The position numbers and the translations under genes were made by a program. This document shows positions 39,692 to 48,762 of a stretch of 64,000 bases of DNA, piece by piece. The stretch is taken from positions 124,001-188,000 of the forward strand of contig NZ_LAZX01000094.1 in assembly GCF_000980895.1 (NCBI RefSeq). Direction: 5' to 3'. The notes beneath the pieces were generated by a model. That model had not been told where the DNA came from and ran no database searches. It saw only the letters and a program-made list of their open reading frames with translations. Origin of the DNA: Sphingomonas sp. Ag1 (GTDB lineage Bacteria; Pseudomonadota; Alphaproteobacteria; Sphingomonadales; Sphingomonadaceae). Each line of letters starts with the position of its first letter. Position 1 is the stretch's first letter.

Positions 39692-41416
39692 CTATTCGCT
39701 AAGCGCATTGCCAACCCCGCGCGGATCGGCCGCGCCGACCCAGCCGGACGCCGTCCTTTCCGCGGCATTGGCTTTCAGCCCCAGGCGGGCGACCGACACC
39801 TTGTGGCCCTTAGCCTCCAGCGCCGGCTTCATCGGCGCGAGAATTGTGCCCTGTTCGAGCACGATTCCGTCGTTGTTGAAGAAAACGAGGCCCAGACCCA
39901 GCGCATCGCGCGCCGGCAGTTTCCAGTCGAAATGCGCGATGATCGCCTTGGCGACCTGCATGATGATCGTCTTGCCGCCGGCGGCGCCCACGGTGAACAC
40001 GGGCGCGCCGCTCTGGTCATAGACGATCGTCGGCGACATGGACGACAGCGGCCGCTTGCCCGGTTCCACGCGGTTGGCGACGGGGGCGCCGTCCTTTTCA
40101 GGCGCGAGACTGAAGTCGGTAAGCTCGTTGTTCAGAACGAAGCCGTTCGCCATCAGCTGACTGCCAAAAGGCATTTCGATCGTCGAGGTCATCGTCGCGA
40201 CATCGCCCTTGCCGTCGACGGCGATGAAATGGGTCGTGCCATGTTCGTTGGGCTGGCTGCCCGGGGTCCGCGACTGGGCACCCGGCGGCGTGCCCGGCTC
40301 GTAGCGGCCGAGCGCGCGCGCCGGCGAGATCAACCCGGAACGCTGTGCGATATAGCCTTTGTCGATCAGGCCAGCGACCGGCACGTCGACGAAGTCGGCG
40401 TCGCCGAGGTATTTCTCACGATCCGCATAGGCGAGCTGCATCGCCTCAGCGATCAGGTGCCAGGATTCGGGCGAATCCTTGCCCAGCTTCGCCAGATCGA
40501 AGCGTTCCAGCATGCCCAGGATCTGAAGCACCGTGGTGGCGCCCGACGAGGGTGGGCCCATCCCGCACACCTTGTAGCTGCGATAGGTGCCGCACACCGG
40601 GGCGCGTTCCTTTGCCTCATAGGCGGTAAGATCGGCGGCAGTCATGTCGCCGGGCGCGACCTTCGAGGTGGTCACCGCGGTCAGCAGCGCCTTGGCATTC
40701 TCGCCAGTATAGAAGGCGTCGGGGCCTTCCGCCGCGATTTTTCGCAGCAGCTTGGCGAGCGTCGGATTCTTGATCGTCTCGCCCTCCGCTAGCGGCTTGC
40801 CGTTGCGCGAATACATGGCGGCGATCTGCGGGAAGCGGCCGGTTGAATCAGCGACGCCGGTGGAGGTGCCACCCTCCGGCCCGGCAACAGCGGTGCTGCC
40901 ACCACTCCACATCGGCGTGAGATTGGTGCTGGCGGCAGCCATCGGGCGGGTCACGGTATAGCCGTTCTCGGCGAGCCGGATCGCGGGTGCAAACAGCGCC
41001 TTCCACGGCAGCTTGCCCCATTTCTTGCTGGCGAGCGCCGCCAGGCGAATGTTGCCGGGCACGCCCACGGACTTACCGCCCGGGAATGCCTGAACGAATG
41101 GGATCGGCTTGCCGTCGGGGCCGAGGAACCGATCGGGCGTGGCCGCCATCGGCGCCTTTTCGCGCCCGTCGATCGTCTCCAGCTGTCCTTTGGCCGATTG
41201 GTGCAGCAGGAAGCCACCGCCGCCGATACCGCTCGACTGCGGCTCAACCACGGTCAGCGCGAGCATCATGGCGAGGGCAGCGTCAGAGGCCGAGCCACCG
41301 GCCCGCAGGATCTCCCTTCCGGCTTCGGTCGCACGGGGATCGGCGGAGGTCACCATTCCCTGAGCGAGCGCGGGAACGGGAGCGATCAGCGCAGCAAGCG
41401 CCAGCATTTTCTTCAT
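39692..41416 (-). CDS. ggt: Gamma-glutamyltransferase
   Basis: 574 residues with signal peptide KKMLALAALIAPVPALAQ. The self-processing site HGTTHFIAVD puts the nucleophile Thr near residue 393, as in E. coli GGT; substrate-binding segment SSGIGGGGFLL and GAAGGKTIIMQ are intact. Cleaves gamma-glutamyl bonds of glutathione in the periplasm. ATG 41416 chosen as the signal-peptide start; an upstream in-frame start at 41452 adds a Pro run (PPPPP). Confidence 0.95.
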   Translation of the reverse strand: MKKMLALAALIAPVPALAQGMVTSADPRATEAGREILRAGGSASDAALAMMLALTVVEPQSSGIGGGGFLLHQSAKGQLETIDGREKAPMAATPDRFLGPDGKPIPFVQAFPGGKSVGVPGNIRLAALASKKWGKLPWKALFAPAIRLAENGYTVTRPMAAASTNLTPMWSGGSTAVAGPEGGTSTGVADSTGRFPQIAAMYSRNGKPLAEGETIKNPTLAKLLRKIAAEGPDAFYTGENAKALLTAVTTSKVAPGDMTAADLTAYEAKERAPVCGTYRSYKVCGMGPPSSGATTVLQILGMLERFDLAKLGKDSPESWHLIAEAMQLAYADREKYLGDADFVDVPVAGLIDKGYIAQRSGLISPARALGRYEPGTPPGAQSRTPGSQPNEHGTTHFIAVDGKGDVATMTSTIEMPFGSQLMANGFVLNNELTDFSLAPEKDGAPVANRVEPGKRPLSSMSPTIVYDQSGAPVFTVGAAGGKTIIMQVAKAIIAHFDWKLPARDALGLGLVFFNNDGIVLEQGTILAPMKPALEAKGHKVSVARLGLKANAAERTASGWVGAADPRGVGNALSE

Positions 41417-41448
41417 GGCGCGCGACCCTATCGGCGGCGGCGGCGGCG

Positions 41449-42477
41449 TCAACCGGCGCCGACAGCCTCGGTTATCGAGCCATAGCCATCGCGCCCGAGC
41501 AGCGCGGCGAGGTCTTTGAGGATCCGCACCGGCAGGCCGGGACCGGCATAGACCATCGCGCTGTAGAGCTGCACGAGGCTCGCGCCGGCGCGAATACGGG
41601 CATAGGCCTCGGCCCCGCTGCCGATGCCGCCGACGGCGATGAGCGGGATGGCGCCTCCCGTGGCGGTGCGGAACTCGGCGAGCTTCTGACGCGCGAGCGC
41701 AGCCAGTGGGGCACCCGACAGGCCGCCCGCTTCCCCGGCGTTCGGCGAGGCCAGCGCGGGGCGCGAGATGGTGGTGTTGCCGATGATGAGCGCATCGAGC
41801 CGGTGGTCGATGACCGCGGCGGCAATGTCGTCGATTGCAGCATGGTCGAGATCAGGCGCGACCTTGAGGAAGAGGGGGAGAGTGCCGGCGGCGGCGCGGG
41901 TCGCGGCGAGGAGGTCGCGCAGCGCGCTGCCATGCTGGAGATCGCGCAGCCCGGGGGTGTTGGGCGAACTGACGTTGATCGTGACATAATCGGCAACGCG
42001 CGCCGCGGCCGAGACGCCGGCCACATAATCGGCGACGCGATCCGCAGCGTCCTTGTTGGCGCCGACATTGAGGCCGAGCACGCCAGCACGCCGCGCCGGC
42101 AAGCGCTTCAGCGCGGCATCGAGCCCGCCGTTGTTGAAACCCATTCGGTTGATCACGGCCTCATCCTCCACCAGGCGGAAGAGGCGGGGCTTTGGGTTGC
42201 CGGGCTGGGGCAGAGGGGTGAGCGTGCCGACCTCGACCGCGCCGAAGCCGAGCGCGTGGAGCCCCGTCACCGCCTCGCCATCCTTGTCCACGCCGGCCGC
42301 GAGGCCGAGCGGGTTGGCGAAATCCAGCCCCGCCACGCGGGTCGCCAGCCTGTTATCGGATACGGATCGGCCGCCGGGCGCGCCCAGCCGGCCCCACAGC
42401 GCGAGAGACCGTATGGTCAGGCGATGGGCGCGTTCGGCGTCGAGGGCGAACAGGGCGGGGCGCATCGGAAAGCTCAT
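41449..42477 (-). CDS. pyrD: Dihydroorotate dehydrogenase (quinone), class 2
   Basis: 342 residues. FMN barrel with GLAAGVDKDGEAV, MGFNNGGLD, catalytic Ser in INVSSPNTPGLRDLQ near residue 172, and LIAVGGIGSG. The N-terminal helical ALFALDAERAHRLTIRSL is typical of the membrane-associated class 2 enzyme that passes electrons to quinone in pyrimidine synthesis. ATG 42477 picked by homology. Divergent from the SUF regulator across 143 bases. Confidence 0.95.
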   Translation of the reverse strand: MSFPMRPALFALDAERAHRLTIRSLALWGRLGAPGGRSVSDNRLATRVAGLDFANPLGLAAGVDKDGEAVTGLHALGFGAVEVGTLTPLPQPGNPKPRLFRLVEDEAVINRMGFNNGGLDAALKRLPARRAGVLGLNVGANKDAADRVADYVAGVSAAARVADYVTINVSSPNTPGLRDLQHGSALRDLLAATRAAAGTLPLFLKVAPDLDHAAIDDIAAAVIDHRLDALIIGNTTISRPALASPNAGEAGGLSGAPLAALARQKLAEFRTATGGAIPLIAVGGIGSGAEAYARIRAGASLVQLYSAMVYAGPGLPVRILKDLAALLGRDGYGSITEAVGAG

Positions 42478-42580
42478 GGCCGGGCGGTGCCCCCGAACCA
42501 CCCGCGAGATCAAGGGCGTGAATGCTCTTCGCGGGTGCAAAATCGCCGGTTGATTTCCGCTTCACGGAAGCCCATCTGGC

Positions 42581-42603
42581 AATCAGAACGATTTAGTCTG
42601 ATT
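42581..42603. promoter_or_regulatory. Probable operator of the Rrf2 regulator
   Basis: Perfect 7-bp inverted repeat AATCAGA / TCTGATT with a 9-base spacer, ending 17 bases before the ATG of the Rrf2-family gene. The placement in the promoter of a self-controlled SUF operon is what an autoregulatory site would show; binding itself is inferred. Confidence 0.6.
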
Positions 42604-42620
42604 TGAGAACCGCTCGCAAT

Positions 42621-43082
42621 ATGCGTCTGTCCAGCCTTGCCGATTATGCCGTCGTCATGATGACGGCCGCGGCGCGCCATTGCGGCGGGCTGGCGCGCGT
42701 CAATGCGACCAGCCTCGCGCAGGAGACGGGCGTGCCGCTGCCGACCGCGCAGAAGCTGGTGAGCCGGCTCTCGTCCGCCGGACTGATTGAAAGCACGCGC
42801 GGCACGGGTGGCGGCTTCCGCCTGTCGCGGCCCCCGGCGGCGATCACGCTGGCCGATATCATCGAGGCGGTGGAGGGGCCGATCGCGCTCACCACCTGCG
42901 TCGATACGGCGCAGCATGATTGCGTGCTCGACGGCAGTTGCCGCGTGAAGCCGCATTGGGCGGTTGTGAACAATGCGGTGCGCGGCGCGCTTGCCGGCAT
43001 CACGCTCACCCAACTCGCCGCCACCACGCCGCTCGTCCCATCCGAGGGACGCGCCATGACCGAAATGAAAGTGGACGCCTGA
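42621..43082 (+). CDS. Rrf2-family iron-sulfur regulator of the SUF operon
   Basis: 153 residues. Winged-helix Rrf2 fold: [38 protein letters not shown] and [12 protein letters not shown]. Three Cys in [16 protein letters not shown] fit a [2Fe-2S] cluster site like that of IscR. SufR/IscR-type proteins repress suf genes when holo. Lies one base before sufB, so it is the first gene of the operon. An inverted repeat just upstream is the candidate operator. Confidence 0.92.
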   Translation: MRLSSLADYAVVMMTAAARHCGGLARVNATSLAQETGVPLPTAQKLVSRLSSAGLIESTRGTGGGFRLSRPPAAITLADIIEAVEGPIALTTCVDTAQHDCVLDGSCRVKPHWAVVNNAVRGALAGITLTQLAATTPLVPSEGRAMTEMKVDA

Positions 43083-43083
43083 C

Positions 43084-44547
43084 ATGGCCACCAAGAACGC
43101 CGAGGCGCTCGCCGCGGTATCCAAGAAGTACGAATGGGGCTTCGCCACCGAGGTGGAGCAGGACTTCGCGCCCAAGGGGCTGAACGAAGACACCGTTCGC
43201 TACATCTCCGCCAAGAAGGGTGAGCCCGAGTGGATGCTCGACTGGCGGCTGAAGGCGTTCCGCAAATGGCTGACGATGGAATCGCCGGATTGGGCGAAGC
43301 TCAACATCCCGCCGATCGACTATCAGGACGCTTATTATTACGCGGAGCCGAAGCAGAAGAAGACGATTGCGTCTTTGGACGAGCTCGATCCGGAAATCCG
43401 CCGCACCTATGAGAAGCTGGGCATCCCGATTGCCGAGCAGGAAGTGCTCGCCGGGGTCGAGGGCGCGCGCAAGGTCGCCGTGGATGCCGTGTTCGACAGC
43501 GTCTCGGTCGCCACCACGTTCCGCGAGGAGCTGAAGGCTGCCGGCGTCATCTTCCTGTCGATTTCGGAGGCGATCCGGGAATATCCCGATCTGGTGAAGA
43601 AGTGGCTCGGCAAGGTCGTGCCGCAGCACGACAATTATTTCGCCACGCTCAACAGCGCGGTCTTCTCGGACGGGACGTTCGTCTACATCCCGGAGGGCGT
43701 GCGCTGCCCGATGGAGCTCAGCACCTATTTCCGCATCAATGCGGAGAATACTGGCCAGTTCGAGCGCACGCTGATCGTCGCCGACAAGGGCGCCTACGTG
43801 TCGTACCTCGAGGGCTGCACTGCCCCGATGCGCGACGAGAACCAGTTGCACGCCGCGGTGGTGGAACTGGTCGCGCTCGACGATGCCGAGATCAAATATT
43901 CGACGGTACAGAACTGGTATCCGGGCGACGAGAACGGCGTCGGCGGCATCTACAATTTTGTCACTAAGCGCGCGCTCTGCCAGGGCAAGAACAGCAAGGT
44001 ATCGTGGACGCAGGTCGAGACCGGCTCTTCGGTGACATGGAAATACCCGTCTTGCGTGCTGCTGGGCGATGGCAGCGTGGGCGAGTTCTATTCCGTCGCG
44101 GTGACCAACAATCGCCAGCAGGCGGATACCGGCACCAAGATGATCCACCTAGGCAAGAACACCCGCTCGACCATCGTGTCGAAGGGCATCAGCGCCGGGC
44201 GGTCGGACAACACCTATCGCGGGCTGGTGCGGGTCGCGCCGACGGCAGAGGGCGTGCGCAACTTCACGCAGTGTGACAGCCTGCTTCTGGGCGACCAGTG
44301 CGGGGCACATACGATCCCGTATATCGAGGTTCGCAACCCGAGCGCGCAGATCGAGCATGAGGCAACCACCTCTAAGATCAGCGAAGACCAGATGTTCTAT
44401 GCGATGTCGCGCGGCCTCGACAGCGAGGCGGCCGTGGCGCTGATCGTCAACGGCTTCGCCCGCGAGGTGCTGCAGCAGTTGCCGATGGAGTTTGCGGTGG
44501 AAGCGCAAAAACTGCTCGGGATCAGCCTAGAAGGCTCCGTCGGATGA
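43084..44547 (+). CDS. sufB: Fe-S cluster scaffold SufB
   Basis: 487 residues, full length. Recognisable by [19 protein letters not shown] at the N terminus, [19 protein letters not shown], and the closing [20 protein letters not shown] with Cys in [14 protein letters not shown]. SufB with SufC and SufD builds clusters under iron limitation or oxidative stress. Adjacent to the regulator on the same strand. Confidence 0.98.
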   Translation: MATKNAEALAAVSKKYEWGFATEVEQDFAPKGLNEDTVRYISAKKGEPEWMLDWRLKAFRKWLTMESPDWAKLNIPPIDYQDAYYYAEPKQKKTIASLDELDPEIRRTYEKLGIPIAEQEVLAGVEGARKVAVDAVFDSVSVATTFREELKAAGVIFLSISEAIREYPDLVKKWLGKVVPQHDNYFATLNSAVFSDGTFVYIPEGVRCPMELSTYFRINAENTGQFERTLIVADKGAYVSYLEGCTAPMRDENQLHAAVVELVALDDAEIKYSTVQNWYPGDENGVGGIYNFVTKRALCQGKNSKVSWTQVETGSSVTWKYPSCVLLGDGSVGEFYSVAVTNNRQQADTGTKMIHLGKNTRSTIVSKGISAGRSDNTYRGLVRVAPTAEGVRNFTQCDSLLLGDQCGAHTIPYIEVRNPSAQIEHEATTSKISEDQMFYAMSRGLDSEAAVALIVNGFAREVLQQLPMEFAVEAQKLLGISLEGSVG

Positions 44548-44611
44548 CCAACTGTTCCGTCACTTACCTTTTCGGGTCGGCCGCTCCGACCGCCTCCATT
44601 TCGGAATGACC

Positions 44612-45355
44612 ATGCTTAGAATCGAAAACCTCCACGCCGAGATCGACGGCAAGCTGATCCTCAAGGGCCTCAGCCTCTCCGTGAATGCGGGTGAAATCCA
44701 CGCGATCATGGGGCCGAACGGCGCGGGCAAGTCGACGCTTGGCTACGTGCTCGGCGGTCGCCCCGGTTATGAAGTGACCGAAGGCAGCGTCACCTTTGAT
44801 GGTGTCGATCTGCTCGAGCTGGAGCCGCATGAGCGCGCCGCGGCGGGGCTGTTCCTCGGCTTCCAGTATCCGGTCGAGATCCCCGGCGTCTCCAACGTCC
44901 AGTTCCTGCGTGAAAGCCTCAACGCGCAGCGCGCCGGCCGTGGTGAGAAGCCGCTGTCGGGCGGTGAGTTCCTGAAGCTGGCGCGGGCGCAGGCCGATGC
45001 ACTCGGCCTCGACCAGGAGATGCTGAAGCGTCCGGTCAACGTCGGCTTCTCGGGCGGTGAGAAGAAGCGCAACGAGATGGTGCAGATGGGCATCATCGAT
45101 CCCAAGTTCGCGATCCTCGACGAGACCGACAGCGGCCTCGACATCGACGCGCTGCGGATCGTGGGCGACGGCATCAACCGCATCATGCGCAAGCCCGAAA
45201 AGGCCGTGCTGCTGATCACCCATTATCAGCGCCTGCTCGATTACGTGAAGCCGGACTTCGTTCACGTCCTTGCCGATGGTCGCATCACCCGTTCGGGCGG
45301 CGCGGAGCTCGCGCATCAGCTCGAGCGTGAGGGTTATGCGGAGATCGCGGCGTGA
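44612..45355 (+). CDS. sufC: Fe-S assembly ATPase SufC
   Basis: 247 residues. ABC-type ATPase with Walker A GPNGAGKST, Q-loop FLGFQYPVEIPGVS, signature FSGGEKKR and Walker B AILDETDSGLD, the variant motifs specific to SufC. ATG 44612 has CGGA at proper spacing; an ATG two codons upstream is too close to it. Stop overlaps the sufD start (GTGA). Confidence 0.98.
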   Translation: MLRIENLHAEIDGKLILKGLSLSVNAGEIHAIMGPNGAGKSTLGYVLGGRPGYEVTEGSVTFDGVDLLELEPHERAAAGLFLGFQYPVEIPGVSNVQFLRESLNAQRAGRGEKPLSGGEFLKLARAQADALGLDQEMLKRPVNVGFSGGEKKRNEMVQMGIIDPKFAILDETDSGLDIDALRIVGDGINRIMRKPEKAVLLITHYQRLLDYVKPDFVHVLADGRITRSGGAELAHQLEREGYAEIAA

Positions 45356-46431
45356 GCGACGCCGTGCTTGATCTGCCCTCGGCCCGAGAAGAGGCGTGGC
45401 GCTGGGCCGACCTCGGCGGGCTGGCGGCGGCAGCGGCGCTGGCACCGATCGCGGCGCCGGAGGCCGATTTCCTCGATCTGCCGGGCGCGAAGCTGCTGTT
45501 CGTTGACGGCGTGCTCGATGAGGGGCGCAGCGACCTTCATCGCGTGGCGATCGGCGCGCTTGGTGCGGACGATCACCCGCTCGGCCGCCGCGCTGGCGGC
45601 ACCGGTTGGTCGCTCCACCTTGATGCGCAGGCGGCTGCCGATCCGGTGCAGATCGTTCATGTCGCCACCGGGCGGCAGAACCATGTGCCGGCGGAGATCA
45701 TCCTTGCCGACGATGCCGCGGCCGAGGTGGTGGAGACGTTCGTCGGTGCAGGCTGGCAGAACCGCTTTACCCGCACGCGGCTGGGCAAGGGGGCGCGGCT
45801 GATGCGGTCGGTGCGGCTGCTTCAGCCCGCCGGGTTCGTGTCGCTGCGCGAGGCGGCGGAGATCGGGGAGGCGGCGAGCCTCGTCACCGTGTTCCTGGGT
45901 GCCGGTGGGCAGGGGAGCCGGATCGACGCGCAGCTGACCATGGCGGGCGACGGCGCCTTCGCCGAATATGGCGGCGCGCTGCTGACGTCGGCTGACCAGA
46001 AGCAGGAATGTGCGGTGCGCGTGAACCATGCGCATCCCAATGGCTCGTCGCGCCAGGTGTGGCGCGCGGTCGCGGCGGATCGTTCGCAGGTCAGCCTGGC
46101 GGCGGCGGTCGAGGTGGCGCGCCATGCGCAGAAGACCGACGGCGAGCAGAGCCTGCGCGGCCTGCTGCTCGATCGTACCGCGACGGTAAACCTGAAGCCC
46201 GAGCTGGAGATCTTTGCCGACGACGTGAAGTGCGCGCATGGCGCGACGGTCGGCGAGCTCGACCAGCGCGCGATGTTCTACATGCAGAGCCGCGGAATCC
46301 CGCGGGCGCGTGCCGAGGCGATCCTGACGCGGGCGTTCGTCGCCGACGCGCTGGAGCGGATCGGCGACGAGACGGTGCGCTCGGCGTTCGAGGCCGACGC
46401 CGATGCCTGGCTCGAGGCGGCGCTGGATTGA
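45352..46431 (+). CDS. sufD: Fe-S assembly protein SufD
   Basis: 359 residues starting with GTG. Beta-helix core similar to SufB; key segments are VKCAHGATVGELDQRAMFYM and SRGIPRARAEAILTRAF near the C terminus. Forms the SufBC2D complex. Coupled to sufC by a 4-base overlap; a 232-base repeat-bearing spacer separates it from sufS, the only loose junction in this operon. Confidence 0.96.
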   Translation: MSDAVLDLPSAREEAWRWADLGGLAAAAALAPIAAPEADFLDLPGAKLLFVDGVLDEGRSDLHRVAIGALGADDHPLGRRAGGTGWSLHLDAQAAADPVQIVHVATGRQNHVPAEIILADDAAAEVVETFVGAGWQNRFTRTRLGKGARLMRSVRLLQPAGFVSLREAAEIGEAASLVTVFLGAGGQGSRIDAQLTMAGDGAFAEYGGALLTSADQKQECAVRVNHAHPNGSSRQVWRAVAADRSQVSLAAAVEVARHAQKTDGEQSLRGLLLDRTATVNLKPELEIFADDVKCAHGATVGELDQRAMFYMQSRGIPRARAEAILTRAFVADALERIGDETVRSAFEADADAWLEAALD

Positions 46432-46447
46432 TGGACCAATCACTCAC

Positions 46448-46533
46448 CCCGTTCGTCCGGAGCGCAGTCGAGGGGCCGGCCGCGGGCGCATCGCTCGCCG
46501 CACGTTCCTCGACGATGCTCGGAAGGAACGTGG
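46448..46533. repeat. Intergenic palindromic repeat between sufD and sufS
   Basis: CCCCGTTCGTCCGGAGCGCAG with TCGAGG, followed by a hairpin CACGTTCCT / AGGAACGTG (46501-46532). The TTCGTCC-GAGC-AGTCGA form resembles the short repeats scattered through sphingomonad genomes (translations give VRPERSRG). It interrupts an otherwise overlapping operon. Confidence 0.65.
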
Positions 46534-46609
46534 CGGGTGCCGGTCTCGTCACGGGCCTGTCCTACAGGCGCTTCATCTGTCAGCATTCCCCTTTGTTCGC
46601 CGCATCCCC

Positions 46610-46652
46610 AATGTTGAGAAAAACGCGCCAGCGCCTCAACTTCCTCAACATT
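46610..46652 (+). promoter_or_regulatory. Hairpin just upstream of sufS
   Basis: Perfect 9-bp inverted repeat AATGTTGAG (46610-46618) / CTCAACATT (46644-46652), with a 25-base loop, ending 11 bases before the sufS ATG and next to its ribosome site GCGAGG. Could be a translational control element or an additional protein-binding site. Confidence 0.45.
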
Positions 46653-46663
46653 CGCGAGGTCGC

Positions 46664-47875
46664 ATGACCGTTCTCGCCACAGCCCGCCCGCTTGATGTGC
46701 TCGCCGATTTTCCGGCGATTCCCGCAGGTTGGGCCTATCTCGATACCGCCGCGACGGCGCAGAAGCCGCGTCCGGTGATTGACGCGATCACGCGCGGCTA
46801 TGACACCACTTACGCTACCGTCCATCGCGGCGTGTACCAGCGGTCGGCGGACATGACGCTGGCCTATGAAGCCGCGCGTCGCCGCGTCGCTGGCTTCGTC
46901 GGCGGGGAGGAAGGCGAGATCGTCTTCGTTCGCGGCGCCACGGAGGGGATCAACCTCATCGCGCAATGCTGGGCGGGGACCCAGCTGAAGGTGGGCGACC
47001 GGATCCTCTTGTCGGCACTGGAGCATCATTCGAACATCGTCCCGTGGCAGATGGTCGCCGAGCGTGTCGGTGCCGCGATCGACGTCGTGCCGCTGACCGC
47101 CGATCACCGCATCGATCTCGACGCTATGGCCGCGATGCTGACGCCGGCGCACAAGCTGGTCGCGCTGGCTCATGTGTCGAACGTGTTGGGATCGGTGCTG
47201 GACGCGAAACGCGCCGCCGCGCTTGCGCACGGCGTCGGTGCGAAAATCCTGATCGATGGCTGCCAGGCCGTGCCGCGCATGCCGGTCGACGTCGTCGATC
47301 TCGATTGCGACTTCTACGTCTTTTCCGCGCACAAGCTGTACGGCCCGACAGGCCTTGGCGTGCTGTGGGGCAGGGCGGAGCTGCTCGATGCGATGCCCCC
47401 CTATCAGGGGGGCGGATCGATGATCGACCGCGTGACCTTCGCGAAGACGACCTACGCCCCGGCCCCGACGCGCTTCGAGGCGGGAACGCCGCATATCGTC
47501 GGCGCGCTCGGCCTCCGTGCAGCGATCGATTATGTCGAGGGCATCGGTCTCGACCGCATCCATGCACATGAGACAGCGCTGGTCCGGCAGGCGCGCGAGG
47601 CACTGTCCGCGATCAACTCCGTGCGCCTGTTTGGGCCGGAGGACAGCGCCGGGATCGTCTCCTTCTCCATCGAGGGGGTGCATCCGCACGACATCGGCAC
47701 CATCTTGGACGAGGCGAAGGTCGCGATCCGCGCCGGCCATCATTGCGCGCAGCCGCTGATGGAGACGCTGGGCGTCGAGGCGACCGCTCGCGCGAGCTTC
47801 GGCGTCTATAACGGGCCGGCCGATGTCGAGGCGTTGGCCAGGGGCATAGAAAGAGTAACGAGGATTTTCGGATGA
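46664..47875 (+). CDS. sufS: Cysteine desulfurase SufS
   Basis: 403 residues, class V aminotransferase fold. PLP Lys lies in VFSAHKLYGPTGLGVLWG near residue 223 and catalytic Cys in IRAGHHCAQPLM near residue 361, matching group II desulfurases. Supplies sulfur to SufB. ATG 46664 chosen; the frame opens earlier but runs through the repeat. Stop overlaps the next gene (ATGA). No sufE is present in the window. Confidence 0.97.
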   Translation: MTVLATARPLDVLADFPAIPAGWAYLDTAATAQKPRPVIDAITRGYDTTYATVHRGVYQRSADMTLAYEAARRRVAGFVGGEEGEIVFVRGATEGINLIAQCWAGTQLKVGDRILLSALEHHSNIVPWQMVAERVGAAIDVVPLTADHRIDLDAMAAMLTPAHKLVALAHVSNVLGSVLDAKRAAALAHGVGAKILIDGCQAVPRMPVDVVDLDCDFYVFSAHKLYGPTGLGVLWGRAELLDAMPPYQGGGSMIDRVTFAKTTYAPAPTRFEAGTPHIVGALGLRAAIDYVEGIGLDRIHAHETALVRQAREALSAINSVRLFGPEDSAGIVSFSIEGVHPHDIGTILDEAKVAIRAGHHCAQPLMETLGVEATARASFGVYNGPADVEALARGIERVTRIFG

Positions 47876-48342
47876 GCGAGCCGATCCGGATCGAGGAAGT
47901 GGAAGCCGAGACGAAGCCGCCCCGCGCGCGCGTCGAGGATGCGGTGGAAACGCCGGTGGAGACGGGTGGTCGCCAGCGCGACTATCTCGACGGGTTCCTT
48001 GCGCAAAAGCCGCAGCGTGACGCGGGACATGAACCGGGCGGCGCACTGTACGAAGCGATCATCGATGCGCTGAAGGAGATCTACGATCCCGAGATCCCGG
48101 TGAACATCTATGAGCTGGGCCTCATCTACAATGTCGAGGTGACGGACGGCGGCCATGCCGTGGTCACCATGACGCTGACGACCCCGCATTGCCCGGTGGC
48201 CGAGTCGATGCCCGCCGAGGTCGAGCTGCGCGTCGGATCGGTGCCGGGCGTGTCGATCGTCGACGTGAACCTCGTCTGGGATCCGCCGTGGGACCCGGCC
48301 AAGATGTCCGACGAGGCGCGGCTCGAACTGGGGATGTTGTGA
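47872..48342 (+). CDS. sufT: SUF system DUF59 protein SufT
   Basis: 156 residues. C-terminal MIP18/DUF59 domain: ALKEIYDPEIPVNIYELGLI and TLTTPHCPVAESMP with the conserved Cys. The N-terminal 50 residues are acidic and variable. SufT aids cluster maturation or delivery. Start overlaps the sufS stop; TGATG overlap with the next gene. Confidence 0.94.
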   Translation: MSEPIRIEEVEAETKPPRARVEDAVETPVETGGRQRDYLDGFLAQKPQRDAGHEPGGALYEAIIDALKEIYDPEIPVNIYELGLIYNVEVTDGGHAVVTMTLTTPHCPVAESMPAEVELRVGSVPGVSIVDVNLVWDPPWDPAKMSDEARLELGML

Positions 48343-48695
48343 TGGCGACGGCTGTTCGTGAGCGCCCCGCGGCGCTGATCCTGACCGACACGGCGAAGGC
48401 GCGGGTCGCCTCGCTGATGGCCAAGGCGCCGGAGGGAGCGATCGGCGTGAAGCTGTCGACACCGCGGCGCGGCTGTTCCGGCCTTGCCTATTCGGTTGAT
48501 TATGTGACCGAAGCCAAGCCGTTCGACGAGAAGATCGAGACGCCCGGCGGCACGCTGTATGTCGATGGCGGATCGATCCTGTATCTCATCGGATCGACGA
48601 TGGACTGGGTCGAGGACGATTTCACCGCGGGCTTCGTGTTCAACAACCCCAATGCGAAGGGCGCCTGCGGGTGCGGCGAGAGCTTCACCGTCTGA
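48342..48695 (+). CDS. sufA: A-type Fe-S carrier (SufA/IscA family)
   Basis: 117 residues. Three conserved Cys: RGCSGLAY and GACGCGESF at the C terminus. A-type carriers receive clusters from SufBCD and pass them to apo-proteins. ATG overlaps the sufT stop. Last gene of the SUF operon; the precise subfamily (SufA, IscA or ErpA) is judged from its operon position. Confidence 0.94.
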   Translation: MATAVRERPAALILTDTAKARVASLMAKAPEGAIGVKLSTPRRGCSGLAYSVDYVTEAKPFDEKIETPGGTLYVDGGSILYLIGSTMDWVEDDFTAGFVFNNPNAKGACGCGESFTV

Positions 48696-48762
48696 TGTGA
48701 GACAAGCTGCACTGCAGCATGGCGCGTGACTCTACGCGCGCCGGCGCTAAGCTTCGTGGTTG

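Noticed and set aside
46431..46667. 78-codon ORF linking sufD and sufS
   Set aside because: It runs through a dispersed-type palindromic repeat and its product has no recognisable domain, so it is not listed as a gene; the exact start/stop overlaps are reported as a finding instead.
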